In this document: piece after piece, positions 23,939-34,238 of the stretch | Position numbering within the stretch: position 1 is the stretch's first letter | Layout: the number at the start of each line of letters is the position of its first letter | Origin: Eutypella sp. D-1 | Lineage: Eukaryota > Ascomycota > Sordariomycetes > Xylariales > Diatrypaceae | NCBI GenBank assembly: GCA_023313575.1 | Contig: JAJTTP010000007.1 | Location: forward strand, 434,001-498,000 | Direction of reading: 5' to 3' | DNA: 64,000 nucleotides | Program-made: the position numbers and the translations under genes | The notes under the pieces: generated by a model | Databases searched by the model: none | Told to the model about the DNA's origin: nothing | The model's input: only the letters and a program-made list of their open reading frames with translations

Positions 23939-26006
23939 TCAAGAAGCCATGTAGGTGCTGGGGTCGATGCCACCTTTGGGGAACTCGCTACGAAAACATT
24001 AGCATGATGTCAATGAGCATTTATAATGGGGAACTTACGGAAGAGCAACTTCGAATCGCTTTTCAATCGATTTCAGAACCTCCTGGTCGGCATCAGTGCT
24101 GACGAACGAAATCGCCAGACCCTTGGTACCGAATCGACCAGCACGGCCGACACGGTGAAGGTACGAATCGGCGTCGGCGGGAAGATCGTAGTTAATTGCC
24201 AGGTTGATACGCTCAATATCGATACCACGGCCGAAGACATCAGTGGCAACACAGATGCGCTTGTTGAAGTCCTTGAACTCCTTGTAGCGTTTGATACTTG
24301 AAACCTGTTAGCTTGGTTCTTGCTCGTGTGGTTGGGAAATACATACCGCTCCTCCTGGCTCACGCCGGAATGGACTGCAATGGAAGGGAAATTGCATTCC
24401 CGAAGCAGCTTGTCCAACTCGGTCGCGCGAATGGTGCTCTTGACAAAGATGATGACCTGGTTGAATTGGAGGTCATCGAGGAGCTCGTTAAGCTTGCGGT
24501 TCTTCTCACGCTCCTCGAGCTTGAGATAGTACTGCTGCAGACCGTGCAGCGTCAACTTGGTATCCTCGTCGACAAAGTGCTCGGTCGGGTTCTGCATGAA
24601 CTTTCGGCAGATGGGCTTGATCTCGTCGGACAAGGTGGCGGAGAACATCATCACCTGCTTCTGCATAGGAGTGGTGCGGAAGATCTCCTGGACGTCACGG
24701 CGCATATCTTCGAAGTGACCGATTAGCATCGTATAACAATGCTTGCAAGAGGGGAGTGTAAGTGCTTACCGGTAGTATCGAGCATCTTGTCGCATTCGTC
24801 CAAAACAAAGATACGAACACTGTTGAGACGTAGGTACTTGTCGCGGATCAAAGCGTTGAGACGGCCAGGAGTGCCGACGATGATGTGAGGGTGCGTGTCC
24901 TTGTTCTTCAGGACCTCGGCATCCTTCTGGATGGGAGTACCACCGTAGAAAACACCCGTCTTAATGTCCGGCATGTACTTGCTGAAACGGTTGTACTCAT
25001 TGCGAATCTGGAAAGCGAGCTCGCGGGTATGGCACATGACCAGCACGGAGCACTCGCCAGGAACAGGCTCGATCTGCTGGAGGGTGGTCAAGACGAAAAC
25101 AGCCGTCTTACCAAGACCAGACTTGGCCTGGCAGATGATATCACCACCGAGAAGAGCTTGAGGGATACAGTTTTGCTGGACTAGAGTGATCGATCGTAGG
25201 TTAGACAGGCTTTCCAAAACGAATATGTGAGGAACGAAGAGGTAGGTAGGAATTCGACAAGGTCCGTCCGTCAATCGCAGCATCGCTTCTTCCGTTTTCC
25301 GACTTCGCCGTTTATATCAAACATCCCTAGTGTGTCCTCCACTGACAAGATCGAACTGCATGGCCGATGCATTTCCATATCCTCGAGGTAACCGCGATGG
25401 CTCGTGGCCAGGGATAGTTCCTCATGTAAAGAGGGATCGAAGATAGACCGCTTTCGGCGATGTGCCATAACCCTCATTTCCATGAGAGTTATTCGAAGCA
25501 ATCGCAATGGACGTGACTCATGCGATGGACTTGTGTGAAGTTGCTCAGAAGCCACCCACGCCCGAGTCTTCTGCACCCTTCTTCTTCTTTCCAGAGCAAA
25601 GAAGGGAACCGACTCCCCATTGCTGATAACAATGATATGACTCCCAACAGAAAATCTCTTTCATTCTCAAATGTTTTTCTTTCTTCTTTTGCCTTGCGAT
25701 ATGCTTGCGTGACTGGACGGACGCTTGGAGGGAAAGATGGGTGACTTTTCTGGAGCTGGAACTTGTAAAGATGGTAAACTAACCCTCCGATGGATGCTCG
25801 AAACCGCAATCGGCAATGGCGCGTAGGAGTTCAGGTTTCAGCAAGAAATCGCGGAAACCAGTGGAATGAATGCCGACGTAGGAGCCCTTCTTGTCGACAT
25901 TGTTGCCAGAAGCGGCCGCGTCAGCCTTCTTTCCATTAGCGGGCGCGGTGTCGTTAGGCGCAAGCTCCTCGTCAGAGTAGTCGATGAGATCCTCCTCGGC
26001 AGACAT
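23939..26006 (-). CDS. SUB2: ATP-dependent RNA helicase SUB2 (UAP56/DDX39B)
   Basis: A DECD-box helicase of spliceosome assembly and of TREX, which couples splicing to mRNA export from the nucleus. Five exons: 26006-25784, 25180-24770, 24707-24347, 24296-24039 and 23987-23939, giving 433 residues, the usual length. Visible motifs: [17 protein letters not shown] and [15 protein letters not shown] (Q region, joined across intron 1), AKSGLGKT at 93-100, [18 protein letters not shown] at 202-205, [30 protein letters not shown] and [15 protein letters not shown]. The end is [11 protein letters not shown]. Introns 2-5 are 50-62 nt; the first is 603 nt, with donor GTTAGT and acceptor CTCTAG. Reading into intron 1 meets TAG at once. 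The start codon opens the conserved [15 protein letters not shown]. The gene is head to head with the RNase P subunit gene. Confidence 0.97.
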
Positions 26007-27070
26007 GTTGATAGCTGATTAATTGATTGAATCAATTGATCAAATGGTTGGTTGATGGATGGATGTTGTTGTTGATGAGATTACGTAGACAGGCCCAAGT
26101 AGGCTTGTGCTTGTTGATGCGTTGAGTAAAGAAAGTATCAGAAGAAACGAACAAAAAAAATACGATTAGAATGGATACCTAGACGCGAAAAGGTCTGGTA
26201 GAAGAAAGAAATTGGAGAAAGTTGAATGAATTTGAAAATGTTTCGTCGCGAGTAGCTATTAAGGCTGACGAAGACGGGAGAGTCCAGTTGTTTGTTGATG
26301 AAGGAATGAGAGGGAGATTCTCTCAACAAGTTGTGGTAGGTGAGAAGGTTTAAACGTTTAAAAGCCTGCCAGGTTGTTTCTGTTTAGGTTACCTGTGGAC
26401 AGAAATCCTAGTATATAAGTACTAAATATGTATTTAGGTGGTTCTGGAAAGTACAATAGGTACCTAGGTAGGGAAAACCTTAACATTTATTAGTCAAGGT
26501 ACAACAATACTCACTTTATACGTAAGAGTCAGTATTACAAGAAGAAGGTACAATGTAACTGAAAAAGTGGAGGAAGGCGCAGCTGAATTATGCAGGGTAC
26601 AGGTGCCAGAACGCGCTCTGGCGCTCGAGGAGAGAGCGCTTAGTGCTTTATACGCTAGACCAAAATTAAACTACCTAAGTAGCTTCAGAAACAATGAGAG
26701 CCAAGCTACAAGGTACCTAGGTACCTATTAAGGAACCGCGTACACAGTAGTTGATAAGTACATATGTATCTATGTACTCATACAGTCATAACTCAAAGGT
26801 TGCCCAGGTGGTGTTATTTTATGCAACTAGCTGTGGATTAATACATTACCCGTATCTTTATGCGTAAATGGGTAACAATCGGTGTAAGCAAGGTAAGGTT
26901 ACCTAGCCTCCTTAGGTACCTGCAGGCACTGCTCTGGAAAATTGGCTGCACCAAGCTGTAACAGCCTTGCCAGTATACACAGTAGTCGTGGATTTCAACT
27001 CAAGCTACGTCTTTCTATCCTGAGGCATATCCAACAATCTTTTCATCTTAACGAAAGACGTTGGTACGTA
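26007..27070. promoter_or_regulatory. Shared upstream region of SUB2 (-) and RPR2-like (+) genes
   Basis: About 1.06 kb between two divergent genes. It holds two copies of the palindrome TACCTAGGTA (26461-26470 and, inside a longer palindrome, 26714-26723) and a GC-rich inverted repeat at 26613-26639 with arms GCGCTCT and AGAGCGC. No other gene is supported. A bidirectional promoter role is inference from orientation. Confidence 0.45.
26613..26639. repeat. Inverted repeat, 7-bp arms
   Basis: Arms GCGCTCT and AGAGCGC around a 13-nt spacer that contains a further GCGCTC. It lies between the divergent SUB2 and RPR2-like genes. Confidence 0.6.
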
Positions 27071-27586
27071 ATGGCGAAGAACAAGCAGGCTGCAAGTGTG
27101 CAGAACCGTCCAATTTACTCTAGGATCTCCTATCTCTACCAAGCGGCTTCATATCTGAGCACTACACGACAGGATGGAAACCAGTCTTCGGAGGAATCTA
27201 CGCAAAGCACTAGCTGCAGAGATGATCTGAATTCTCAGTCACCTGTGGCCATGACCAAGCAAGCAATGTCACGCCGTTTGCTCTCTGACCTTAGAGCCTC
27301 GTCTCACAAGAGCCAGATACGCTTGGCGCCCTCTATGAAGCACACTATCTGCAAGTACTGCGATACTTTACTTGTTGAAGGCGACACCAGCACATCTACT
27401 GTGGAGAACCAGAGTAAAGGTGGCAAGAAGCCGTGGGCCGATGTGTTGGTCGTCAAGTGCAACACCTGCGGCGGCCTCAAACGCTTTCCTGTTCAGGCCG
27501 CGCGGCAGAAGCGTAGGCCAGCACGTGAAACAGCGGCCAAGCAGAAAGCTGAAGAGACCTCTGACGTAACTGCCAAAGATGGTTGA
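27071..27586 (+). CDS. RPR2: RNase P/MRP subunit, Rpr2/Rpp21 family
   Basis: An intronless gene for a 171-residue protein of the Rpr2/Rpp21/Snm1 family, a zinc-binding protein subunit of RNase P, which trims the 5' leader of pre-tRNAs in the nucleus. The N-terminal helix region RPIYSRISYLYQAASYL matches the family, as does LAPSMKHTICKYCDTLL. The zinc site is CKYC (94-97) plus CNTC (130-133). A linker of about 50 Ser/Gln-rich residues separates helix and zinc ribbon, and the tail after residue 140 is basic (RQKRRPARETAAKQK). The start is the ATG of MAKNKQAASV; the longer frame upstream begins only with TTG and reads through unremarkable sequence. Rpr2 (RNase P) is preferred over Snm1 (RNase MRP only), but the two are hard to separate by eye. 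Confidence 0.85.
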   Translation: MAKNKQAASVQNRPIYSRISYLYQAASYLSTTRQDGNQSSEESTQSTSCRDDLNSQSPVAMTKQAMSRRLLSDLRASSHKSQIRLAPSMKHTICKYCDTLLVEGDTSTSTVENQSKGGKKPWADVLVVKCNTCGGLKRFPVQAARQKRRPARETAAKQKAEETSDVTAKDG

Positions 27587-30500
27587 GCATAGAGCCCTAC
27601 CTCGGCTTCTCAAATCATATCTTTCAGCTTCTCGAACACGAAGCTGTGTACCACAACACTACCCATATCCGAATGGGATGAGGCCACGGGTGCTTGAAGG
27701 GCCGATGCAGACGTCTTTGATGCATTGTCAGATGATCAATCTGCCTTAGCCAGCCTAGCAGGATGGATATCTGAAACGTGTCAACGAGTTTCTATGCATG
27801 ACCGTCCAAACGCCCATGGAACCAGTTGTAAGCCAATGCCAACTAGGTGTCTTCGAGTGTTCCTCAATGTCTTATTAACGTAGCATCACAAATAGCTATG
27901 TGTCTCTGAGACTAGGCCCCAAAATCAAACATTCTGGTCAACATGACCAAGAACGTATTGAACGTACTCAACCTCAAACCGAATCCGCTGCAGTCCAAAA
28001 CAAGTTCCTCAGTACCATGTATTGGCCAACATCTGTGTCGATAGACCGAACCCATGTATCGACCGGACTGCTTGGATATCTGATCACATCTCGCCGAAAC
28101 TCACGAGTTGAGTACTCACCCCTGTCGTTTCCTGCCTCGTGCCAGGGCTGCTCCTTTACCCATCTGCTTCAGTCAGCCTAGCGCATCTTCTATACACCTA
28201 TTATCCATTGAGAAGACGCAGCTGTGTATGGATAATTCTACAGGCAGCCTCGTCCCGCGCCTTATCTATAGCACTCACATGGCGCTTGAAATATCCCATA
28301 GTGCCAACGGAGACTTGACAGCTGTACGTATTCCTATCTATGGGAACGAGATTATGATATCAGAGATGAAATGTTTCTAGGTGCTCTAGCAAGAAGAAGG
28401 GGGGGTGTTAGTCAGAAGCGGCCTAGCCGGCTAAGGGTGTACGTCGCCCTTGTTCCGCGGATCAAGTGGACCGACCCACAGTGGCGGGTGCTGTCAGAAA
28501 GGGGGAGTGCGTTTCGGTTGTTGCGATGGAGGCACAGATAGCACCGCTCAACTATAATACTCGATTAATGTCAGTATCATAATACATTACATACACAATA
28601 AGAAACAGGAAGAACTACACCAAGAGGTGTGCTTAGGCTATACGTTCGACTTCCATGTGTAGCTCGATCTGTTATAGAACGCCTCTCCTGAATTTCTTTG
28701 GTGACAAGAACGCAGATGGGGCCAGTGCGATCTTATGTATCCTTTCGGTGATGATAAATGTGATAACAAGATGCACCCAGAACTTGCTTCATTGCAGCGA
28801 CTGATGTCCACTGTGAACAACACACTGACATCAGCAGGAGACTCGGCCTGCGTTGTCAGTACGGGGCTCATGAACGTCCACGTCTACGTGATTAATTGGC
28901 ATGGGAAGAAGGGGTTAATCATTCTTGCCTTACGTAGGAAGGAAAAAATATCGCTGTTCACTTCACCACCCACTCATCGCTCATCCACAAGTAGCTGCAG
29001 CCCTGCGAGAAAGGCAAAAGAAAATACAGAAGGGCATACATAATAGAAAGTGCAAAAAGAAAAGAAAAAGGGAAAAAATTGCAAAAAGCTCAGTGCCAGA
29101 GATCGAACCTAAGCCCTTTGACCTGAAGGTGAGCCCTGCCACTCACCCCGCCTTGGGAAGTCGGATTCGAACCCGGCACCTACGAAAACCCCTCTGTTGC
29201 CAGGAGATTTGTCTGACCATACACCACTTGAGCCAACCAGGGCAGGCTGGATGGAACTGAGGAACTTGGCTTGCAGAACCGAGCTCTTATCTTCACTTAT
29301 AGCTCCGTGTACCCCCCCGCCCTTAGATTGGTATTGCGGCAGACAGGTAGCTGCGGGAAGCTAGGTAGGTACGGATCGAGCTCCGGACTTGTACCGGCCT
29401 ACCCCTCCATAATCCAACACAAACATCTCCAGGGCTACAGCTACATACATAAGCTACCTGTGTCCATCAGTCGTACCTGCTTAGGTAGCCTACCCGCCTG
29501 CCTTCAATGTCTATCTACATCCTGCTTTTCGAGTTCCCCAGCTGACTCAAAGCTTTGGAGGTGGCCGTGTTGTAGATCACGCAGAGCATGTTGCAAAAAT
29601 GCATGTAGCAAATATTCTCAAGGGAATAATATTTAGTAGAGCTAAGCCTCAGAAAAGACATCTTCAAGTGTAATATAAACATCCCACGATGATTGAATAA
29701 CTGATGGTATTCGCCTCTTTCCACTGAGCACACAGCCAAGGTTCTTGTTCAGGTTCTCCAAGTGGACGAGCTCCTAGGATTAACTGATACTTTCGCTTAC
29801 TAGGGATATCGTCTCTGGCCCTCAACATGTAACACTTGTGGTAATTAGCCAGTTGATGTTCGCAGAAGACCATATGCGGCAAATCCCCCTAACAGGTGTA
29901 AGCCGTGTGGTTACTACATTATCCTGCATCGTATTTCCCACATCAATTTGAGGTCCATATAAGGGACGGCGTAGATACATCTTCAAATAGAACGAAATTC
30001 CTCCTGCCAGGATATAATATTGCTGCCATCTACGGCAACGGTGTTTACCTAGCACACATCACGTAGTTACACGCATGTGAAGATAGATAACCCCTTGTCT
30101 TCCGCAACAAGCCGTTAAGAATTCCTGCCTCTGCTCCCAGTCAGTATATTGATAGTACGCCGAGGCTAAACCGGGCAAGTGTCTGATTTTCCACAGGCTT
30201 CCCTAGGTATGTGCTCAACTCATTCCTAGTCGCAGCTACATTTCACGTCTGCGAAATATATGAGGTGGGGGGAAAGGGGGCAGGGTTGATTGATTACCTA
30301 CACAATTGTTAATAGACGCTACCTTAGGTATACACCATACGGATTCGAATATCGTTACAGCACATATCCAAGTTCAATGCGTGATTGATTTACGAAATTA
30401 TCGGGAGTTGTCTAAAGGATGTGAGGCTCTGCGGCCGATTATATCGTGGCTCTGTGATATGTTGTACGTAACCCCTGACTAAGGGTGGACGGCAGTTGCT

Positions 30501-30736
30501 TGCATTAGCGCAGTGGCCGGGGATGTCGGGATGCACGAGCACTGTTGAATAGTGGAGAATGTATCAGGTCTAACTGTTTCTTATCGATACGCGATAAGCT
30601 GCCAAAAGTTTGGGTGCGATCGCTACCTAAGTAGATAAGTACTTCGCATTCAAGACGTCAACCATCCTCTACTACTACTACAGATCCAAATCATTGGGGC
30701 TCGAGCACCCCAAGATTCCCCAATGATAGAGTCAAA
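27587..30736. other. Spacer with tRNA-like element and decayed frames
   Basis: Between the RNase P subunit and Ipi1 genes, both rightward. Apart from the pol III-like element at 29070-29240, only short frames occur. Frames at 29664-29882 and 29822-30055 (-) overlap and show no family; frames at 27900-28380 (+) likewise. AGGTA-type short repeats are scattered in it. Confidence 0.5.
29070..29240 (-). ncRNA. tRNA-like pol III element, possible SINE or tRNA relic
   Basis: On the minus strand an A-box-like TGGCTCAAGTGG (29235-29224) is followed about 60 nt later by an exact B box GGTTCGAATCC (29173-29163). A second T-arm-like GGTTCGATCTC lies at 29109-29099, then T5 (29087-29083) and T6 (29078-29073), which could stop pol III. 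Pairing is poor: the seven-base acceptor arms GCCCTGG and CCAAGGC match at six positions but the T stem does not close, so I do not call a working tRNA. GGTGAG and CTCACC between the B boxes form a small hairpin. A tRNA-derived SINE or two tRNA relics fit best. Confidence 0.35.
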
Positions 30737-31869
30737 ATGGGGTCCAGCACTAAGAAAAAGAAGGAAAAGAAGAAGGATTTCCAAAAGCCAAAGTTGAAAG
30801 TAGGCAAGGCGAAAGCCAAAGCCGCCAATTTCACGGACACGAGCTTCAAGTCCAAAGGTATATATGTACACCACCGTCCCTACTTGCGCCTTGTGAAAAG
30901 AAACCTCTTCAAACTATAGAATACTCATGGTTCATAGCTCTCGTACTGCAGCAGCAGCTGACCGAGGTTGCGCCCGATGTGACGGAGCGATTCAAGCACA
31001 ACCTGTCGCTCACGAGCTCTCGATCCGATACCCAGCGCCGCGATGCCCTCTCTTACCTTACTGGACAGCTCTCGACGAACCCCCCGACGAACCCCGTGGG
31101 CACGCCAAACCTTCTACAAAAGTTGCTACCCGTCATGTCCGATGCCTCGGGCCCAGTCAGGAACCAGCTGTTGAAATTACTCCGGGTCCTTCCGGCGCAC
31201 GAAATCCGACCCCATGTTGAGAAGATCATACTGTACATCCGGGGGGCCATGACCAATATCTCGCAGGAGATCAAGGATGACGGGTTGAACTACATGGAGT
31301 GGCTGCTGGACGTTGCGGGCGACGACCTCGTATCGAGCCCCGGGTGCTGGGTCAAGCCCTTGAAAGACTTCATGTCGGTCCTGGGATGGACCATCAGGGT
31401 TGCCCCGGCCGGCTCCGGCAAGAGTGGGTGGACGTCCGCGCCGAGGACCACCTTCGGTGCCAAGAAGCATGGGCACTCCTTTCCGAGGCAGATGACGGTG
31501 CTGGCGAAATTTCTTGAGTTCGGCTTAAGGCGCGAAACGATTCTGGCCTGGTCTCCTGACGACCTATTCGACAACATTAGTCGAGTACCCCGGACACCCG
31601 ATCCGTTCGGATACCTTGGTCTGTTCAAGCCCCCGAGAGACGAGGATGGCGAGGTCTACAGGAACCGCGAGGACAGGCTAGAAATCTTCCAGAAGAGATT
31701 TGGGGAGGCTGCGGAGATAGGCGTGGAGATGGCCAAGAAGGAGGGAGGGGCGGCCGGTAGGGCCGCCGCAGTTCTGGATCAGGTGCTGAAGGACGGACCA
31801 GGTGCCTATGAAAGAGGCTCACGACATGATGACGATGATGAACATCTCTGGGGTGGCTACATCATGTAG
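30737..31869 (+). CDS. IPI1: Pre-rRNA-processing protein Ipi1 (Rix1 complex)
   Basis: Homologue of yeast Ipi1, related to animal TEX10, a subunit of the Rix1-Ipi1-Ipi3 complex that acts on pre-60S ribosomal particles in the nucleus and is needed for ITS2 processing. Two exons, 30737-30857 and 30938-31869, with an 80-nt intron, give 350 residues. The lysine-rich start MGSSTKKKKEKKKDF, followed by KPKLKVGKAKAKAANFTDTS, is characteristic; after the intron come ALVLQQQL, SSRSDTQRRDALSYLTGQL and VGTPNLLQKLLPVMSD, the helical HEAT-like region. The fold-like repeats extend to about residue 200. The C-terminus is acidic and His/Asp-rich (RHDDDDEHLWGG). The intron was placed by the family reading frame; without it, exon 1 runs into a stop. 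Nothing unusual otherwise. Confidence 0.9.
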
Positions 31870-34238
31870 ATTGCAGAGACCGTGTTGGATCTTTGGCCGC
31901 GGCTCTTTTCATATTCCTCCAGCAATAATTAAGATACCCCTATACAAACAAAGCCAATGTATTAGCATCAATACCAATGATGTACTTGGCCTACATAGTA
32001 CCTAGGTAGGTACTCACCTCATAACTGAACTCGCATGCCTGCCTAGCTAAACTGCTTGTCTAATCCATCGGTGTAATGAAGCCAAATTACTTGATATCGA
32101 ATTTAAGGAGACTAGATACATCAAGCACCAGCCTGCAGTGTTACCTTGCCCAATCTATGCAGTAGGCTCCTATTCTTGCAGTTATGTATTCTAAGAGCTA
32201 TGATCCTGAGGATAGTTAGGAGGGAATCAAGTCGTAGGCATACTCTAATGTCAATTGTTGTTACTATTCATGTACCTAACTACAAGTAGAAAAAGTAGAA
32301 GTAGATAAATGTTTAGGTGAAGGCATGCTTCTTTCCCGTACACCTTACCTAAGCAGATGGCCTTATATATCAGCAGATATATCAAGAGGTCATCTTCAGT
32401 AGGCAAGCAGGTGGGTAGCTCCTTCTTTGACCCAAACCTGGACCTGTGGGTTTCACCTTCCAAGGTTGCAACCACCCCACCAACCTCCCTAAGTACCTGA
32501 GGCAGTATCGTGGGATAATATACTGTTGTTGCCCTAGGTACATACTTAGGTACATATGTACATAAGGGTAGTGAGCACCTGCGGTGGGCATTCACTTCTA
32601 CTACAGGCTACATAGGTACTTGAAGAGAATTTCCTATACCTCTTCTGGGTTGATACCTTCCAGGTTATCTCCATACCCAGGTTGACTTCAGATAAGACCG
32701 GCTCGTTATTGGACCTGCCAGCTATCTCTATTTTCTACATAATCAGGTCTTCTCCCCTTCATCCTCCTAAGCACCTGTAGAAAGACTGGGTAGGTATCTT
32801 AGGTAGACACGTCTATATGGGGTAGCCTGGACCTATTGGAATATTGGTTGCCTGATCATTTACCTAATCATCTTCCCAAACACTCCATCTTTCACCAACT
32901 TATCCCACAACCTCGACAGGACGAGTTTTCTCTTCCCTCTTCCCTCTTCCAACTCTCCTTCCTTCGCAGGAAAACACAGCCTTTACCTTCCGACTGGACT
33001 GGATTGTAGCGGGCTTCAGATTTGTGAATATCCCGACGATCACACTTCCAACTATTAAAACCGGTCCTAGACATCAGGTAAGTTGATTCTTTAAGTCCTC
33101 TGCCGGCTTCACTCTTCTCTTCGGCATCCTCTCCCTTCTCCCCTCGCTACTTGTGATGCCCTTTTCCTTTCCACGGACACCGTCATACTCCGATATTCGA
33201 GCATTTTTACGGCAAGAGGTGGAATACCTTTCATCCTTCACCTGTAACAGTCCATTAGGTTTGCTTATCCTATTTCTCTCCTCCCCCCTCATCTCCCTCT
33301 CTCTTCCTTTCGAACCTCATTCCCTGTCACCGGGGACTTAGACAGGGTTTAATCACCACGCCTGGATACATCATCCCCAATCACCCATCAAACAGGTATT
33401 TTCAGACTTATCTATTAAATCCCTACGTTATCTTCCGTTTCAAACGGCAGAAAACTACCTCTTAGGCAGCTACATGAGGTATACATGTACTTTCACCCTT
33501 CTTCCCCTCTCTGAATCAGTCTTATTGCCCACCTACATACCCCTAGGTAAGTAGGTAGCTACTTGGACACTTATCCCCCCAGCTTCCTTCCCCACTTCAC
33601 CTTCATAAGAGGTAAACAAACAGAAAATATACGCTTAAAGGAAACCGCCCGCCCCGCCCTTAAATTCTCACATTCAACCCGTTTCACCTAATCTTGTGGT
33701 GGGGAAAGACATAGGGAATGAGATTGTTACCCATTCCCACTTCTTGCACCAATAAACCTTTGATTTTTCATACCTCTTAAGTCTTAATGTGAAAAACACT
33801 CTAACACCAATAAGAGCCTACAGAACATAAGTACACGGACAGACACAGAAGAAGAGAAACCCCATCAAGTAGGTCTCCCTTATCAAGTTCACCTTCCATA
33901 CTCCCTACATACGCTTCAGGAAGTGTCGTACGGTAAACTTGCCATGCGACTTCCCCACCACTCACGAATTGCACGCGTGTGTGATCACCTTCTGACAATA
34001 TCGAACCTTCCATCCCAGAAGCTTATCCTTGGACTTTCCCCTTCCTATAACCTCCACCGCCCTTCTTCCCAACCCTGTGTGCAATCATTCTCGAGTATCC
34101 ATGATAGATTCCACTACGCCATGTTTATCCATTGCAGCCAGTTCATATATCCTCTCTTCCTTTGTATTTTCAGATCTCACCTCGAAGAAACACTGACATA
34201 TGCGGCATCAACTTCATTTCAGCCAACCCACCGTCACG
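31870..34238. other. Spacer and likely CT-rich leader of the Ded1-like gene
   Basis: No gene supported. From about 32900 onward the + strand is strongly pyrimidine-rich, as is common just upstream of transcription starts in moulds, so a long 5' leader of the following helicase gene may occupy part of it. Palindrome TACCTAGGTA at 31999-32008 and many AGGTA/TACCT words lie between 32000 and 33600. Confidence 0.45.

Noticed and set aside
26942..27070. N-terminal extension of the RNase P subunit
   Set aside because: It starts with TTG, not ATG, and the added residues do not resemble the family; MAKNKQAASV fits the known start.
34200..34238. Upstream in-frame ATG of the Ded1-like helicase
   Set aside because: Possible but adds 13 unremarkable residues; ATG at 34239 has better context and opens the conserved MSGWDV.
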